A DNA stretch of 36,138 nucleotides, taken from positions 1 through 36,138 of the forward strand of contig JAAFIF010000095.1 in NCBI GenBank assembly GCA_013298625.1, written 5' to 3'. Made by a program: the position numbers and the translations under genes. Positions 22,712-29,819 of the stretch are shown here, piece after piece. This stretch comes from Myxococcales bacterium. Its GTDB lineage: Bacteria; Myxococcota_A; Polyangia; Polyangiales; Ga0077539. Below the pieces are notes generated by a model. It did not search any database. It was not told the origin of the DNA and worked only from the letters and a program-made list of their open reading frames with translations. Every line of letters starts with the position of its first letter. Within the stretch, counting starts at the first letter, position 1.

Positions 22712-24067
22712 ATGACGGTCGCCCTCGACGTTGCTCGCCGCGCTGCCATGCAGCTTCGCCCCAAGGACCGTGATGGACTTCCGGTCGCGCCAGGCTGGCT
22801 GCCCGGCGTGGGACACACCGCCGCGCTCATGTTCGACATGCCCTGGGTCGCGCGCGAGGCAGAGAAATTGGGGCCGTTGTTCTGGCTTCAAATGGGCCCG
22901 AAGGTCTGGGTGATCGCCTCGGTGCGCGAAGAGGCGTTCGCCATTTTTCGAAACAAAGAGACCTCCTCGGCGCACCTCGCGCGCGACGGCGCGACGCTCG
23001 TCGGTCAGTCGGTGCTCGGCGTCGACGGCGAGTCTCACCGTCGGATGCGCGGGGCGATCAACGCGCCCTTCACCCCAAAGGGCCTGACCGCGCACAAAGC
23101 CGGCGCGCTGATGGCCGAGGTGATCGTGCCGCGCGTGGCCGCGTGGAAGGGGCGCGATCAGGTCAAGATCAGCGACGAGACGCGGGAGTTCGCGGTCGAC
23201 GTGATCTTTCGCATGATGGGCATCGCCTCGGACGCGCTGGTCGAGTGGCGCAAGGCGTACGAGGAGTACGCGCTCGCGCTGCTGCCGTTGGACTGGGAAT
23301 TTCCTGGCAGTCCGCGCACGCGCGGCAAGGCCGCCAAGCGCTGGATCGACGAGAACCTGCAGAAGATCATCGAGCGCGAGCGCGGCCACGACCCCGAGCA
23401 GTCGCTCGTGAGCGCGATGGTCAACGGACGAGACGAGCAAGGGCGCGGGCTCTCTGCGCAAGAGCTGCTCGACAACCTCCGCATCCTCGTGTTCGCTGGC
23501 CACGAGACCACGGCCAACACCATGGCCTGGGCGATGCTCTACCTCGCGCGAGATCCAGCGCGATGGAGCCGCCTCGTCGACGAAGCGCTCGCCGCCGACG
23601 GCCCTCCCACCACGCCGGACGCGCTCGCGAAGTTTCCCTTCGCCGAGGGCGTGTTTCGCGAGGCGCTGCGCCTGCATCCGCCGGTGCCGTTCGACTCGCG
23701 ACAGACCGAGCAGCCCTGGTCGCTCTTCGATCGCACCTTCGCGCAGGGGCAGAGCGTGGGGCTGATCCTGCACGCGATGTCCCGCAACGCCGAGCGCTAC
23801 CCCGAGCCGCACCAGTTCTTGCCCGAGCGCTGGGTCTCGCGCGACAAGAAGCCAGGCCCCATCGAGACCGCGCAGTTCGGCGGCGGCCCGCACTTTTGCT
23901 TGGGCTACCACGTGGCGTGGCTCGAGGCGGTGCTCTTTCTCGTCGCGGTCGCGCGCGAGTTCGGCGCGCAGCGCAAGCGCCCGCACATCGTCGGCGACGC
24001 GATGCCGCGCCCGATCTACATGCCCCTGCAGCGCCCGCCCGGATCGAGCGCGATCCGCTTTGGGTGA
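22712..24067 (+). CDS. Cytochrome P450
   Basis: A 451-residue heme monooxygenase. Seen: the proline-rich PGWLPGVGH near the N-terminus (28-35), the I-helix oxygen-activation motif AGHETT (262-267), the K-helix EALR (317-320) and the heme loop FGGGPHFCLG (389-398) with thiolate ligand Cys396. There is no N-terminal membrane anchor, so it is soluble and needs separate ferredoxin/reductase partners, none of which lie nearby. It shows no convincing CYP51 signature: the B-region YxxF motif and the usual FGxGRHRCxG are missing, so sterol 14-demethylase activity cannot be claimed despite sterol genes 16 kb away. ATG 22712 follows TATGGT by 12 nt; ATG 22748 is an alternative start. The gene converges on the AgmX-like gene. 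Confidence 0.93.
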   Translation: MTVALDVARRAAMQLRPKDRDGLPVAPGWLPGVGHTAALMFDMPWVAREAEKLGPLFWLQMGPKVWVIASVREEAFAIFRNKETSSAHLARDGATLVGQSVLGVDGESHRRMRGAINAPFTPKGLTAHKAGALMAEVIVPRVAAWKGRDQVKISDETREFAVDVIFRMMGIASDALVEWRKAYEEYALALLPLDWEFPGSPRTRGKAAKRWIDENLQKIIERERGHDPEQSLVSAMVNGRDEQGRGLSAQELLDNLRILVFAGHETTANTMAWAMLYLARDPARWSRLVDEALAADGPPTTPDALAKFPFAEGVFREALRLHPPVPFDSRQTEQPWSLFDRTFAQGQSVGLILHAMSRNAERYPEPHQFLPERWVSRDKKPGPIETAQFGGGPHFCLGYHVAWLEAVLFLVAVAREFGAQRKRPHIVGDAMPRPIYMPLQRPPGSSAIRFG

Positions 24068-24113
24068 CCGCCCCGCGTCGACGAAGCGCTCTTGATTTCG
24101 TGTGTTGATCAAC

Positions 24114-24128
24114 GAGCGTCTCACGCTC
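24114..24128. terminator. Candidate bidirectional hairpin between convergent genes
   Basis: GAGCGT-CTC-ACGCTC, a 6 bp perfect stem with a 3 nt loop, lies in the 91 bp gap between the P450 and AgmX-like stop codons. Just before it is the perfect palindrome GTTGATCAAC (24104-24113). There is no T tract, so intrinsic termination is uncertain. Confidence 0.3.
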
Positions 24129-24158
24129 CGCGCAACACGCAGCGCGCGGACCTCGCGC

Positions 24159-24557
24159 TCACATGGCCGGCGAGAACGAGATCGGAAAGATCACGGGCAC
24201 CACGCCTCCCTCGGGTCGAGGAAACGTCAGGGCGTAGAAGTTTCGCACCACGCAGTTGATCACGCCGCGGTCGCGCATATCCGACCCAGCGTCGCTGGCC
24301 GTCGCCACAGTGCCGTCGCCGTTGATCACGAAGCGCACATTCACGCGCCCTTCGAGCCTCGGGTTCGTGCGCCGCGCGTCGTTGTAGCAGGCTCGAAAGC
24401 GATCCATTCGCTGCCGAATCACCCGCTGGATGACCTCTGGCGGCAGTCGCCCCGTCGCGCTCGCCGGAGGCTCTCGCCGCGCTGATTGAGCCTGCGCGGC
24501 GCCTGCCCACGCGAGCACCGCGACCATCGATGACATCCATATTGACGCTCTGCTCAA
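24159..24557 (-). CDS. AgmX/PglI C-terminal-domain-like secreted protein
   Basis: A 132-residue exported protein consisting almost only of an AgmX/PglI-type C-terminal domain, related to TonB C-termini: PEVIQRVIRQRMDRFRACYNDA, then NPRLEGRVNVRFVINGDG, then a Cys-containing VINCVVRNFYALTFPRPEGG. This is the usual pattern CYE...NPxLxGxVxVxFxIxxDGxV...C. In Myxococcus the domain occurs in gliding-motility and envelope proteins; here it is freestanding. I chose a TTG start at 24557 because AGGGAG precedes it by 8 nt and it yields a tidy signal peptide (MSRASIWMSSMVAVLAW then AGAAQA before the mature QSARR). ATG 24590 (11 residues longer, no Shine-Dalgarno) and ATG 24536 are alternatives. It converges on the P450 gene. 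Confidence 0.75.
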   Translation of the reverse strand: MSRASIWMSSMVAVLAWAGAAQAQSARREPPASATGRLPPEVIQRVIRQRMDRFRACYNDARRTNPRLEGRVNVRFVINGDGTVATASDAGSDMRDRGVINCVVRNFYALTFPRPEGGVVPVIFPISFSPAM

Positions 24558-24892
24558 CGTTGTTCTCCCTTCGGCTGGTTCGCGCGACATCTTACTGCGT
24601 CGCGAGCGACCGCGCCGCCGACCGCGGCGAGCCATCGCCGTGCGTCGCGCCCTCGCAGGCGTGCAGCACGCCGATGATGACTTCGCCAACTGCAACATGA
24701 ACGTAGCCGACCGATGCGAGGTCGATCCGCGAACGAGCCACGCGCACGGCGGCGCCTGCAGAACCGGTCGACCAGCGGAGGAAGCGGGACGTTCGCCCAT
24801 TGGGTGCTGTCTGGCTCGGTCGCGCCCCTCTCGGTGCAGCCCTGCAACGAGCTGGTCTACACCGCGCTGATCCGCGATGCGCTGCGCGACGG
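24558..24892. other. Gene-poor 335 bp with a gene remnant
   Basis: No intact gene is supported. The plus strand holds the short Cys-rich remnant listed separately; the rest shows only short ORFs in several frames with no recognisable motif. The reverse strand near 24558-24600 is the leader of the AgmX-like gene, with the Shine-Dalgarno AGGGAG. Confidence 0.4.
24640..24762 (+). pseudogene. Remnant of a myxobacterial Cys-rich repeat protein
   Basis: Translation in the frame starting at 24640 gives DDDFANCNMNVADRCEVD, then PRTSHAHGGACRT. This is very close to the module F-A-x-C-N-x-x-x-x-D-G-C-E-V-x-x-x-T-S-x-x-x-C-G-x-C found in tandem in large secreted myxobacterial proteins. Here one conserved Gly is Arg and one Cys is Gly. 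The similarity stops on both sides and no export signal or further repeats are seen, so it looks like a decayed fragment. The assignment rests on recall of the module. Confidence 0.4.
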
Positions 24893-25801
24893 TTACGGAG
24901 CGAGCACGATGCGTCCGACCTGCTCGAACGACGGGCTCGCGGACCACTCTGTGTACACGCGCAGGGGGCTCGCGACCGCGTCGAACCTCACTTCGGCAGG
25001 CAAGCGGTCGATCGCCGCCGCGTCGAGCGCTCGGCCGCGAGCGACGATCGTGCGCTGCGCGACAGCGCTCTGCAGCACGGCCACGGCGAACTGCGAGCAG
25101 AACATGTTGTCGAACGAAGCCGGCCCCCCCTCGCGGTCGAAGCTCGTAGCGAACGCGAGGGCGTTGCTGCGCGCGTGGGCGCTCCACGCGGCGTCGCGCA
25201 CGAACACTTCTGTCGGCACGCGGTAGGTCATCCTGCCCGTCGCCCACCGCCGCGCGACCGCGACCACCGCGCTCGCCACCTGCGGATCACGGTGACGCAG
25301 CACGCGCCACGTCGTGCGAAGACGATAGGGAGCGAACAGGTTCCACGTGTTGACCTTGGCGTTGTCGATGCCGGTGCCGAAGGCCTCTGCGGTCGTTCCG
25401 TCGCCGAGATAGACGGCCATGTGAAGCGCGTTCGGGTCGCCCGAGGCGATCGCCCTCGAGAAGCGACCTTCTTCTGTTCGAAACAAGTCTCGCACAGCTT
25501 GTGCGCTCAGGTTGACCGCGTCCGAGGTCGTCTGCGCAAACGACTGCCCGCCGTGGATCAGCGCGTTGATGATCTGCCCGTCGATCGGGTCCGACGGATC
25601 GGCGTAGCGAAACAAAAAGTCTCCGGGGCGCAGCGTCGCATGCGCGTTGGTCGACGACACTGGCACGTGGGGCAGCGCGTCGAGCGTCGAGCGTCGGTGC
25701 GCGAAGCATCCAGCGCTCGTCGTGGATAGCGCGGCGAAGAGCAGCGCGCGCGCGGCGGTCGCCGACAGGAGGTCCTTCGTGGCTCGGTACGTCGATGGCA
25801 C
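24893..25801 (-). CDS. Permuted NlpC/P60 (YiiX/YebB-like) lipoprotein hydrolase
   Basis: About 302 residues. From GTG 25801 the signal peptide ends LSTTSAGC (Cys32), a lipoprotein. The body starts LRPGDFLFRYADP (58-69), the GDxxFR opening of YiiX/YebB (PF05708) papain-like hydrolases. It continues with LHMAVYLGDG (His127, the catalytic His block before a strand) and NMFCSQFAVAVL (Cys235). In this circularly permuted family the His precedes the Cys, as here. Substrates are thought to be amide, ester or lipid bonds; peptidoglycan or lipid modification at the outer surface is possible. The ORF extends to 25966, but that part lacks signal-peptide character and contains the direct repeats at 25836-25869. 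The start is moderately certain. Confidence 0.75.
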   Translation of the reverse strand: MPSTYRATKDLLSATAARALLFAALSTTSAGCFAHRRSTLDALPHVPVSSTNAHATLRPGDFLFRYADPSDPIDGQIINALIHGGQSFAQTTSDAVNLSAQAVRDLFRTEEGRFSRAIASGDPNALHMAVYLGDGTTAEAFGTGIDNAKVNTWNLFAPYRLRTTWRVLRHRDPQVASAVVAVARRWATGRMTYRVPTEVFVRDAAWSAHARSNALAFATSFDREGGPASFDNMFCSQFAVAVLQSAVAQRTIVARGRALDAAAIDRLPAEVRFDAVASPLRVYTEWSASPSFEQVGRIVLAP

Positions 25802-25835
25802 GCGCGTACGTTGCAGCGCGCCCGCCGGTCGGTCG

Positions 25836-25869
25836 TTGACCGATCGCGAAGAACGCTTGACCGATCGCG
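25836..25869. promoter_or_regulatory. Direct repeats, putative operator
   Basis: TTGACCGATCGCG occurs twice, at 25836-25848 and 25857-25869, exactly 21 bp apart (two helical turns). The left copy also forms CGGTC-GTT-GACCG with its flank (25830-25842), and GCGATCGC follows near 25882. They lie about 35-68 bp upstream of the GTG at 25801, a usual place for an activator or repressor site. Confidence 0.45.
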
Positions 25870-26026
25870 CGAGCCCGCAGTGCGATCGCTGCACATTCGC
25901 GCAGCAGCGGCCGGCCTTGCCCCCCGCGACGATTCCCTCGCGTTCACTCGGACGCGACGGGCGCACTGCGCGAAGGCCCCTCCCCTGTCGCCGACGCGAG
26001 CGCGCGAAACTGATCCACCCCGACGC

Positions 26027-26677
26027 TCACCGCCCGCGGCGTCGACGCACAACGAGAGACTCGATCGAGCGCCCGTCCGCCGCCCACGCGAGGTAGTCCC
26101 AGTCACGGGCGAACCAAAACCCGTACGCGTCGCTCAGCTCGGCGCGCGACGAAACCTCACGAATTCCCCAGTTCGGTCCGACCGGAAACACCCGGCGCAT
26201 CTCGCCGTCCACCACCGCGTACAGCTCGAACCACGAGGTGTCGACCTGCGTTCTGTCCGACCCCTCGTAGCCCCCGAGCTCTTCGCGAACGAACACCCAC
26301 CGACCGTCGATGCGAAGCACGGACATGCACGCGCCTGGCTTCACTCGCTCGCCGAAGTGCTCGACGACATGCGTGAGCCACGCGCCCTTCACGCGCTCTG
26401 CGAACATGCACGCCGCGCCTCCCGTTGCGCTGCGGATCAAGAGCGTGGTCGCGGTCGTCGAGGCCGTCGGATCGCGCGGTGTCCACCACGCTTCGACGGT
26501 CGATCCCGGAGGGACCGCGGACTCGACCGGCAGCAGCTCCGATGCTCGATCCGCCGGCGCCGCAGGGCGATGCTCGCAGCGCTGAGCGGGCGAAGATCGA
26601 ACAGGGAGAGGAGGAGCTTGGATGCACGCGCTCGAGAGCGCGGCGACGGCGAGGGACAACAGCGCGGTTCTTTGCAT
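26027..26677 (-). CDS. Putative lipoprotein of unknown function
   Basis: A 216-residue exported protein. The signal peptide is MQRTALLSLAVAALSSAC (Cys18, a good lipobox). A Pro/Arg-rich linker follows and then a single compact domain (about 60-216) rich in Trp and beta strands (TVEAWWTPRDP, GRWVFVREELGGYEG, YGFWFARDWDYLAW). I do not recognise a family. ATG 26677 has GGGGA about 12 nt upstream. It diverges from the EF-Tu-like gene and is followed on the same strand, after 225 bp containing the direct repeats, by the NlpC/P60-like lipoprotein, so the two are probably separate transcripts. Confidence 0.72.
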   Translation of the reverse strand: MQRTALLSLAVAALSSACIQAPPLPVRSSPAQRCEHRPAAPADRASELLPVESAVPPGSTVEAWWTPRDPTASTTATTLLIRSATGGAACMFAERVKGAWLTHVVEHFGERVKPGACMSVLRIDGRWVFVREELGGYEGSDRTQVDTSWFELYAVVDGEMRRVFPVGPNWGIREVSSRAELSDAYGFWFARDWDYLAWAADGRSIESLVVRRRRGR

Positions 26678-26782
26678 GGGGCGGCGTCATCCCCGGCCGA
26701 GTCCCAAGGTTGCGTAGCACTCTCGAGTGCATCGCTTCGATTCGCTGCCCGCGAGCGTCCGATGCTGCCGCTCGCGATGCGC

Positions 26783-26788
26783 TACCGT
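26783..26788 (+). promoter_or_regulatory. -10-like element for EF-Tu-like gene
   Basis: TACCGT ends 10 nt before the ATG at 26799, with no Shine-Dalgarno between. It fits the leaderless pattern seen at other genes in the window. Confidence 0.4.
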
Positions 26789-26798
26789 CGGCGCTCCG

Positions 26799-27998
26799 AT
26801 GGTGCTGCGCCCTCACAAGCCCTTCGAGCGCAACAAGCCCCACGTCAACGTGGGCACCGCGGGCCACATTTCGCACGGAAAAACCACGCTCACCGCCGCC
26901 CTCTCGGCGCGGCTCGCGCGCAAGGGGCGCCCCGAGGCGAGCCCCATCACGATCATCAGCCGCGGCGGTCAGTGGCGAGGCCCCGACCTCGTCATCGGCT
27001 GCTTGTCCGGCTACATCGAGTACGAGACGGACAAGCGGCACTACTCGCACGTCGACTGCCCCGGACACGCGGACTTCGTGAAGAGCGCCCTCACGGGATT
27101 GTCGCAGATGAACACCGTGATCTTCGTCGTGAGCGCGACGGACTCGGTGATGAGCCAGAGCCGCGAGCACATGCGGCTCGCCCGGCACCAGGGCGTCGAG
27201 CGGGCCGTGGTGTTCATCAACAAGTGCGACCTGACGCAGGACGAGAGCCTGCTCGACCTTTGCGAAGAAGAGTGCCGCGAGGCCCTCGTCGACGCGGGCT
27301 TCGAGGGAGACTCGGCGCCGGTCATCCGCGGCTCTGCGCTCGGCGCGCTGCGCGAAGAGCCCCGTTGGCTCTCTGCGCTCGACGCGCTGATCGAAGCGAT
27401 CGACGAGGTCTCGCGCGACGTGCGCACGCGCGACGCCGAGCCCGCGCTGCTGCCCCTCTGGAACCGCTATTCGATCCGCGGCCAAGGCACGGTCGCCATC
27501 GGCGTACTGCAGCGCGGCGTCATCAAGAAGGGCGATTTGCTGCAAATGCTCACGCCGACGGACACGCGGATCGTGAAGGTCCTCGACGTCGAGACGTACC
27601 GACAGAAGCTCGCGTTCGCGCAGGCCAACGACGCGATCGGCGTCCTGCTCGGGGGCCTCTCGCGCTACGAGATTCACCGCGGCGACGTGGTGTGCGAGCC
27701 GGACAGCGCGACGCGTTCGACAGGGTGTGAAGCGAAGATCACCCTGTGTTTGGCCAAGGACAACGGTCGTCGGACGCCCATCGTCACCGGGCACCGCACG
27801 CAGCTCTTCTGCGGGACGCTCGACGTGACGGCGCGCATCGAGCTGCCTGCGGGCGTCACCGTCGCGTCGCCAGGCGACACGCTCGAGGTGACGATGACCT
27901 TCATGAAGCCGACGGTCTTCGACGAGCGCCGGGCGATCATCCTGCGCGAGAGCGGCCACACGATGGCGCTCGGCACGATCACGAAGCTGCACACGTGA
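26799..27998 (+). CDS. Divergent EF-Tu-like translational GTPase
   Basis: A 399-residue protein with all three EF-Tu domains. Domain 1: KPHVNVGTAGHISHGKTTLTAAL (P-loop 22-29), DCPGHAD (86-92), NKCD (141-144) and GSAL (178-181). Domain 2: RGQGTVAIGVLQRGVIKKGD (227-246). Domain 3: GHRTQLFCGTLDVTARIELP through to ESGHTMALGTITKL. The length is close to normal EF-Tu (394). Against E. coli EF-Tu, Asp21 of GHVDHGKT is Ser25 here. The switch I segment RGITINTSHVEYDT is replaced by DLVIGCLSGYIEYET, putting Gly67 at the position of Thr61, a Mg/GTP-sensing residue. His84 is kept (His90). LLRG in domain 2 reads LLGG. It is therefore a paralog, not the housekeeping tuf gene; no ribosomal or tRNA genes lie near. 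Possible roles are a slow or inactive GTPase, a specialised aminoacyl-tRNA carrier or a stress factor (inference). Confidence 0.9.
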   Translation: MVLRPHKPFERNKPHVNVGTAGHISHGKTTLTAALSARLARKGRPEASPITIISRGGQWRGPDLVIGCLSGYIEYETDKRHYSHVDCPGHADFVKSALTGLSQMNTVIFVVSATDSVMSQSREHMRLARHQGVERAVVFINKCDLTQDESLLDLCEEECREALVDAGFEGDSAPVIRGSALGALREEPRWLSALDALIEAIDEVSRDVRTRDAEPALLPLWNRYSIRGQGTVAIGVLQRGVIKKGDLLQMLTPTDTRIVKVLDVETYRQKLAFAQANDAIGVLLGGLSRYEIHRGDVVCEPDSATRSTGCEAKITLCLAKDNGRRTPIVTGHRTQLFCGTLDVTARIELPAGVTVASPGDTLEVTMTFMKPTVFDERRAIILRESGHTMALGTITKLHT

Positions 27999-28048
27999 GC
28001 GTTCGGCCGCGCGGTGATCGCGAGGGTCGCGCTCGATGACGTGTTGGC

Positions 28049-28065
28049 CTTCGCTCGGGGCGAAG
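28049..28065. terminator. Hairpin between convergent genes
   Basis: CTTCGC-TCGGG-GCGAAG, a 6 bp perfect stem with a 5 nt loop, immediately before the stop (28067-28069) of the leftward gene and 51 bp after the EF-Tu-like stop. There is no T tract. Confidence 0.35.
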
Positions 28066-28066
28066 C

Positions 28067-28600
28067 TCAGTCGAGGTAGTTCGTTCGCCCTTCGGGCAGC
28101 GTGGTGATGCGTCGCCCGAAAGGCGCGAAGACGACGCGGATCACCATCGCATCGTTGCCCGCGCTGTTGGGCACGTACTCGATCTCGTTGCGCACAGCGC
28201 CACGCTCGAACGGACCGACGATCGCCGCGAGCTCGGCTGTCGTGGGAAGCCGGCCGCGAGCGACGTAGAAGCGCTTCGCTTCAGTGATGACCTGCGCCTC
28301 GCGCCGGTCGGCGCGCGCCGACTCGATCAGCATCACGCCCGCCGTCACGACCACGAAGAAGAGCGCGACCACCCACCCGAGCGCCCGTTGTCGCCGCTCG
28401 ACGCCGCGCCGCCACGAAGCGATCAGCGCGAGCACCGCGAGAGGAAACGGCAGCGCGCACAGCACCGCGCAGCCGCTCGACGGGCTCAGCAGCCAAAGCC
28501 CCGAGGCGACCGCGACGCCGACCGCAACGTTCTTCCACGGAACCCGCAGCGCGGGCTCGCGTGGAGGGTGTTGCTCTCCGTCACGGTACGGCGCGTCCAT
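28067..28600 (-). CDS. Small membrane protein of unknown function
   Basis: About 177 residues. A hydrophilic N-terminus is followed by three hydrophobic segments: WKNVAVGVAVASGLWLLS (about 23-40), AVLCALPFPLAVLALIASW (about 44-63) and ALGWVVALFFVVVTAGVMLI (about 73-92). A soluble C-terminal domain (about 95-177) contains EAKRFYVARGRLPTTAELAAIVG, reminiscent of a minor-pilin-like or stress-sensor tail but too short to name. ATG 28600 is preferred: TACGGT lies 13 nt upstream. A GTG at 28615 overlaps that hexamer. It converges on the EF-Tu-like gene, and nothing ties it functionally to its neighbours. Confidence 0.68.
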   Translation of the reverse strand: MDAPYRDGEQHPPREPALRVPWKNVAVGVAVASGLWLLSPSSGCAVLCALPFPLAVLALIASWRRGVERRQRALGWVVALFFVVVTAGVMLIESARADRREAQVITEAKRFYVARGRLPTTAELAAIVGPFERGAVRNEIEYVPNSAGNDAMVIRVVFAPFGRRITTLPEGRTNYLD

Positions 28601-28976
28601 CCTGCGTGGCGGCACCGTAGCACGCAGCGATTCAGGGGATCGCCGATTGGCTCGAGCGGTACGCTCCGAGAGTGAAGCGACGCGAGGTCACTAGTGATTT
28701 CACTGGCTCGTTCGCGGAGGCAAGTCGACGCTCTTCGCGTCGCGCCTCGCTCGCAGGTCGCTGTCGTCGTGCTGATGCATCGAGCGCGTCGCTTCATCGG
28801 ACGAGCGCGCGCGACGATGATGCACGGGCGATGCGCGCCTCGTCGGAGCCGTGTCCGCTGGCGGCTCGGGCCTGGCCGCCCGGTTTCGGGCCGGCGCAGT
28901 TGTCCGTATGCACGCAGCCGTGGTACCGACGCGCAGTTTTTCGCTCCATCACGCACCACAGCAGGAGTCCCACCCG
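28601..28976. promoter_or_regulatory. Upstream region of transketolase operon
   Basis: 376 bp without a supported gene. A short ORF from a GTG at 28672 has poor third-position GC and is doubtful. It contains the perfect palindrome TCACTAGTGA (28688-28697), a small hairpin GCCCG-GTTT-CGGGC near 28879-28892, and a possible promoter TTGTCC (28900-28905), 18 bp, TACCGA (28924-28929). That promoter would give the transketolase mRNA a leader of about 40 nt including its Shine-Dalgarno. Confidence 0.4.
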
Positions 28977-29819
28977 ATGTCCGCGACGTCCCGCACAGAG
29001 ACCGTCGCCATGCTCACGAAGCTCACCCGTGAGATGCGCGCGACGATCCTCGAGATGATCACCCAAGCCGCCAGCGGCCACCCTGGCGGCTCGCTGTCGG
29101 CGATTGATTTCATCGCCGCGCTGTTCACCACGCGGCTGAAGCACGACCCGAAGAACCCGTCGTGGGTGGACCGTGATCGGTTCATCTTGTCGAAGGGCCA
29201 CGCGGTGCCGGCGCTGTACGTGACGCTCGCGCACCAGGGGTACTTCGACGCGAAGCTCTTGCCGACGCTTCGTCAGCTCGGGTCGCCGTTGCAGGGACAC
29301 CCGGTGAATCGCTTCATGACGGCGTGCGAAGCGCCCACGGGATCGCTGGGCCAGGGGCTCTCGGTCGCGCAGGGCATCGCGCTCGCGGGCAAGCTCGACG
29401 GCAAGTCGTACAAGACCTTCTGTCTGATGGGCGACGGCGAGATCCAAGAGGGCCAGGTTTGGGAGGCCGCGATGAGCGCGGCCAAGTTCAAGCTCGACAA
29501 CCTCGTCGCCATCGTCGACTGGAACGGCGGGCAAATCGACGGCTCGATCACCGAGGTCATGCCCTCGCTCGAGCCCGTCGTCGCCAAGTTCGAAGCCTTT
29601 GGCTGGGACGTCAAAGAGATCGACGGCCACGATTTCAACGCGATCCTCGACGCGATCGCGTGGGCCGACGGCGCGGGCGACAAGCCCAAGTGCATCGTGT
29701 CCCGCACGGTCAAGGGCAAGGGCGTCTCGTTCGTCGAGCACCCCACGAAGTACCACGGCGCGGCGCTCTCGAAGGACGAGCTCGCCAAGGCCCTCGCAGA
29801 GCTCAAGGAGGCGAAGTGA
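28977..29819 (+). CDS. Transketolase, N-terminal (thiamine-diphosphate-binding) subunit
   Basis: 280 residues covering the PP domain of transketolase, which moves two-carbon ketol units between sugar phosphates in the pentose phosphate pathway. Seen: SGHPGGSLSAIDF (GHxGxxLS, substrate and cofactor contacts), RFILSKGHAVPALY, GSPLQGHPVNR, GSLGQGLSVAQGIALA, and the thiamine-diphosphate motif GDGEIQEGQVWEAAM ... LDNLVAIVDWN. The active enzyme needs the C-terminal subunit encoded by the next gene, whose ATG overlaps this stop codon (TGATG). Split transketolases are known from archaea and many bacteria. ATG 28977 is set by AGGAG 9 nt upstream; upstream ORF extension is excluded by this and by the family start. 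Cytoplasmic. Confidence 0.93.
   Translation: MSATSRTETVAMLTKLTREMRATILEMITQAASGHPGGSLSAIDFIAALFTTRLKHDPKNPSWVDRDRFILSKGHAVPALYVTLAHQGYFDAKLLPTLRQLGSPLQGHPVNRFMTACEAPTGSLGQGLSVAQGIALAGKLDGKSYKTFCLMGDGEIQEGQVWEAAMSAAKFKLDNLVAIVDWNGGQIDGSITEVMPSLEPVVAKFEAFGWDVKEIDGHDFNAILDAIAWADGAGDKPKCIVSRTVKGKGVSFVEHPTKYHGAALSKDELAKALAELKEAK

Noticed and set aside
21068..24124. 1018-codon minus-strand ORF
   Set aside because: It runs antisense to the P450 and out of frame through the three-repeat protein gene, both of which have family or repeat features. No domain is visible in it.
28672..28976. Possible small gene from GTG 28672 with TACGCT 6 nt before it
   Set aside because: Codon third positions are much less GC-rich than in neighbouring genes, the product is Arg/Ser/Ala-rich without motif, and its frame overlaps the transketolase start.
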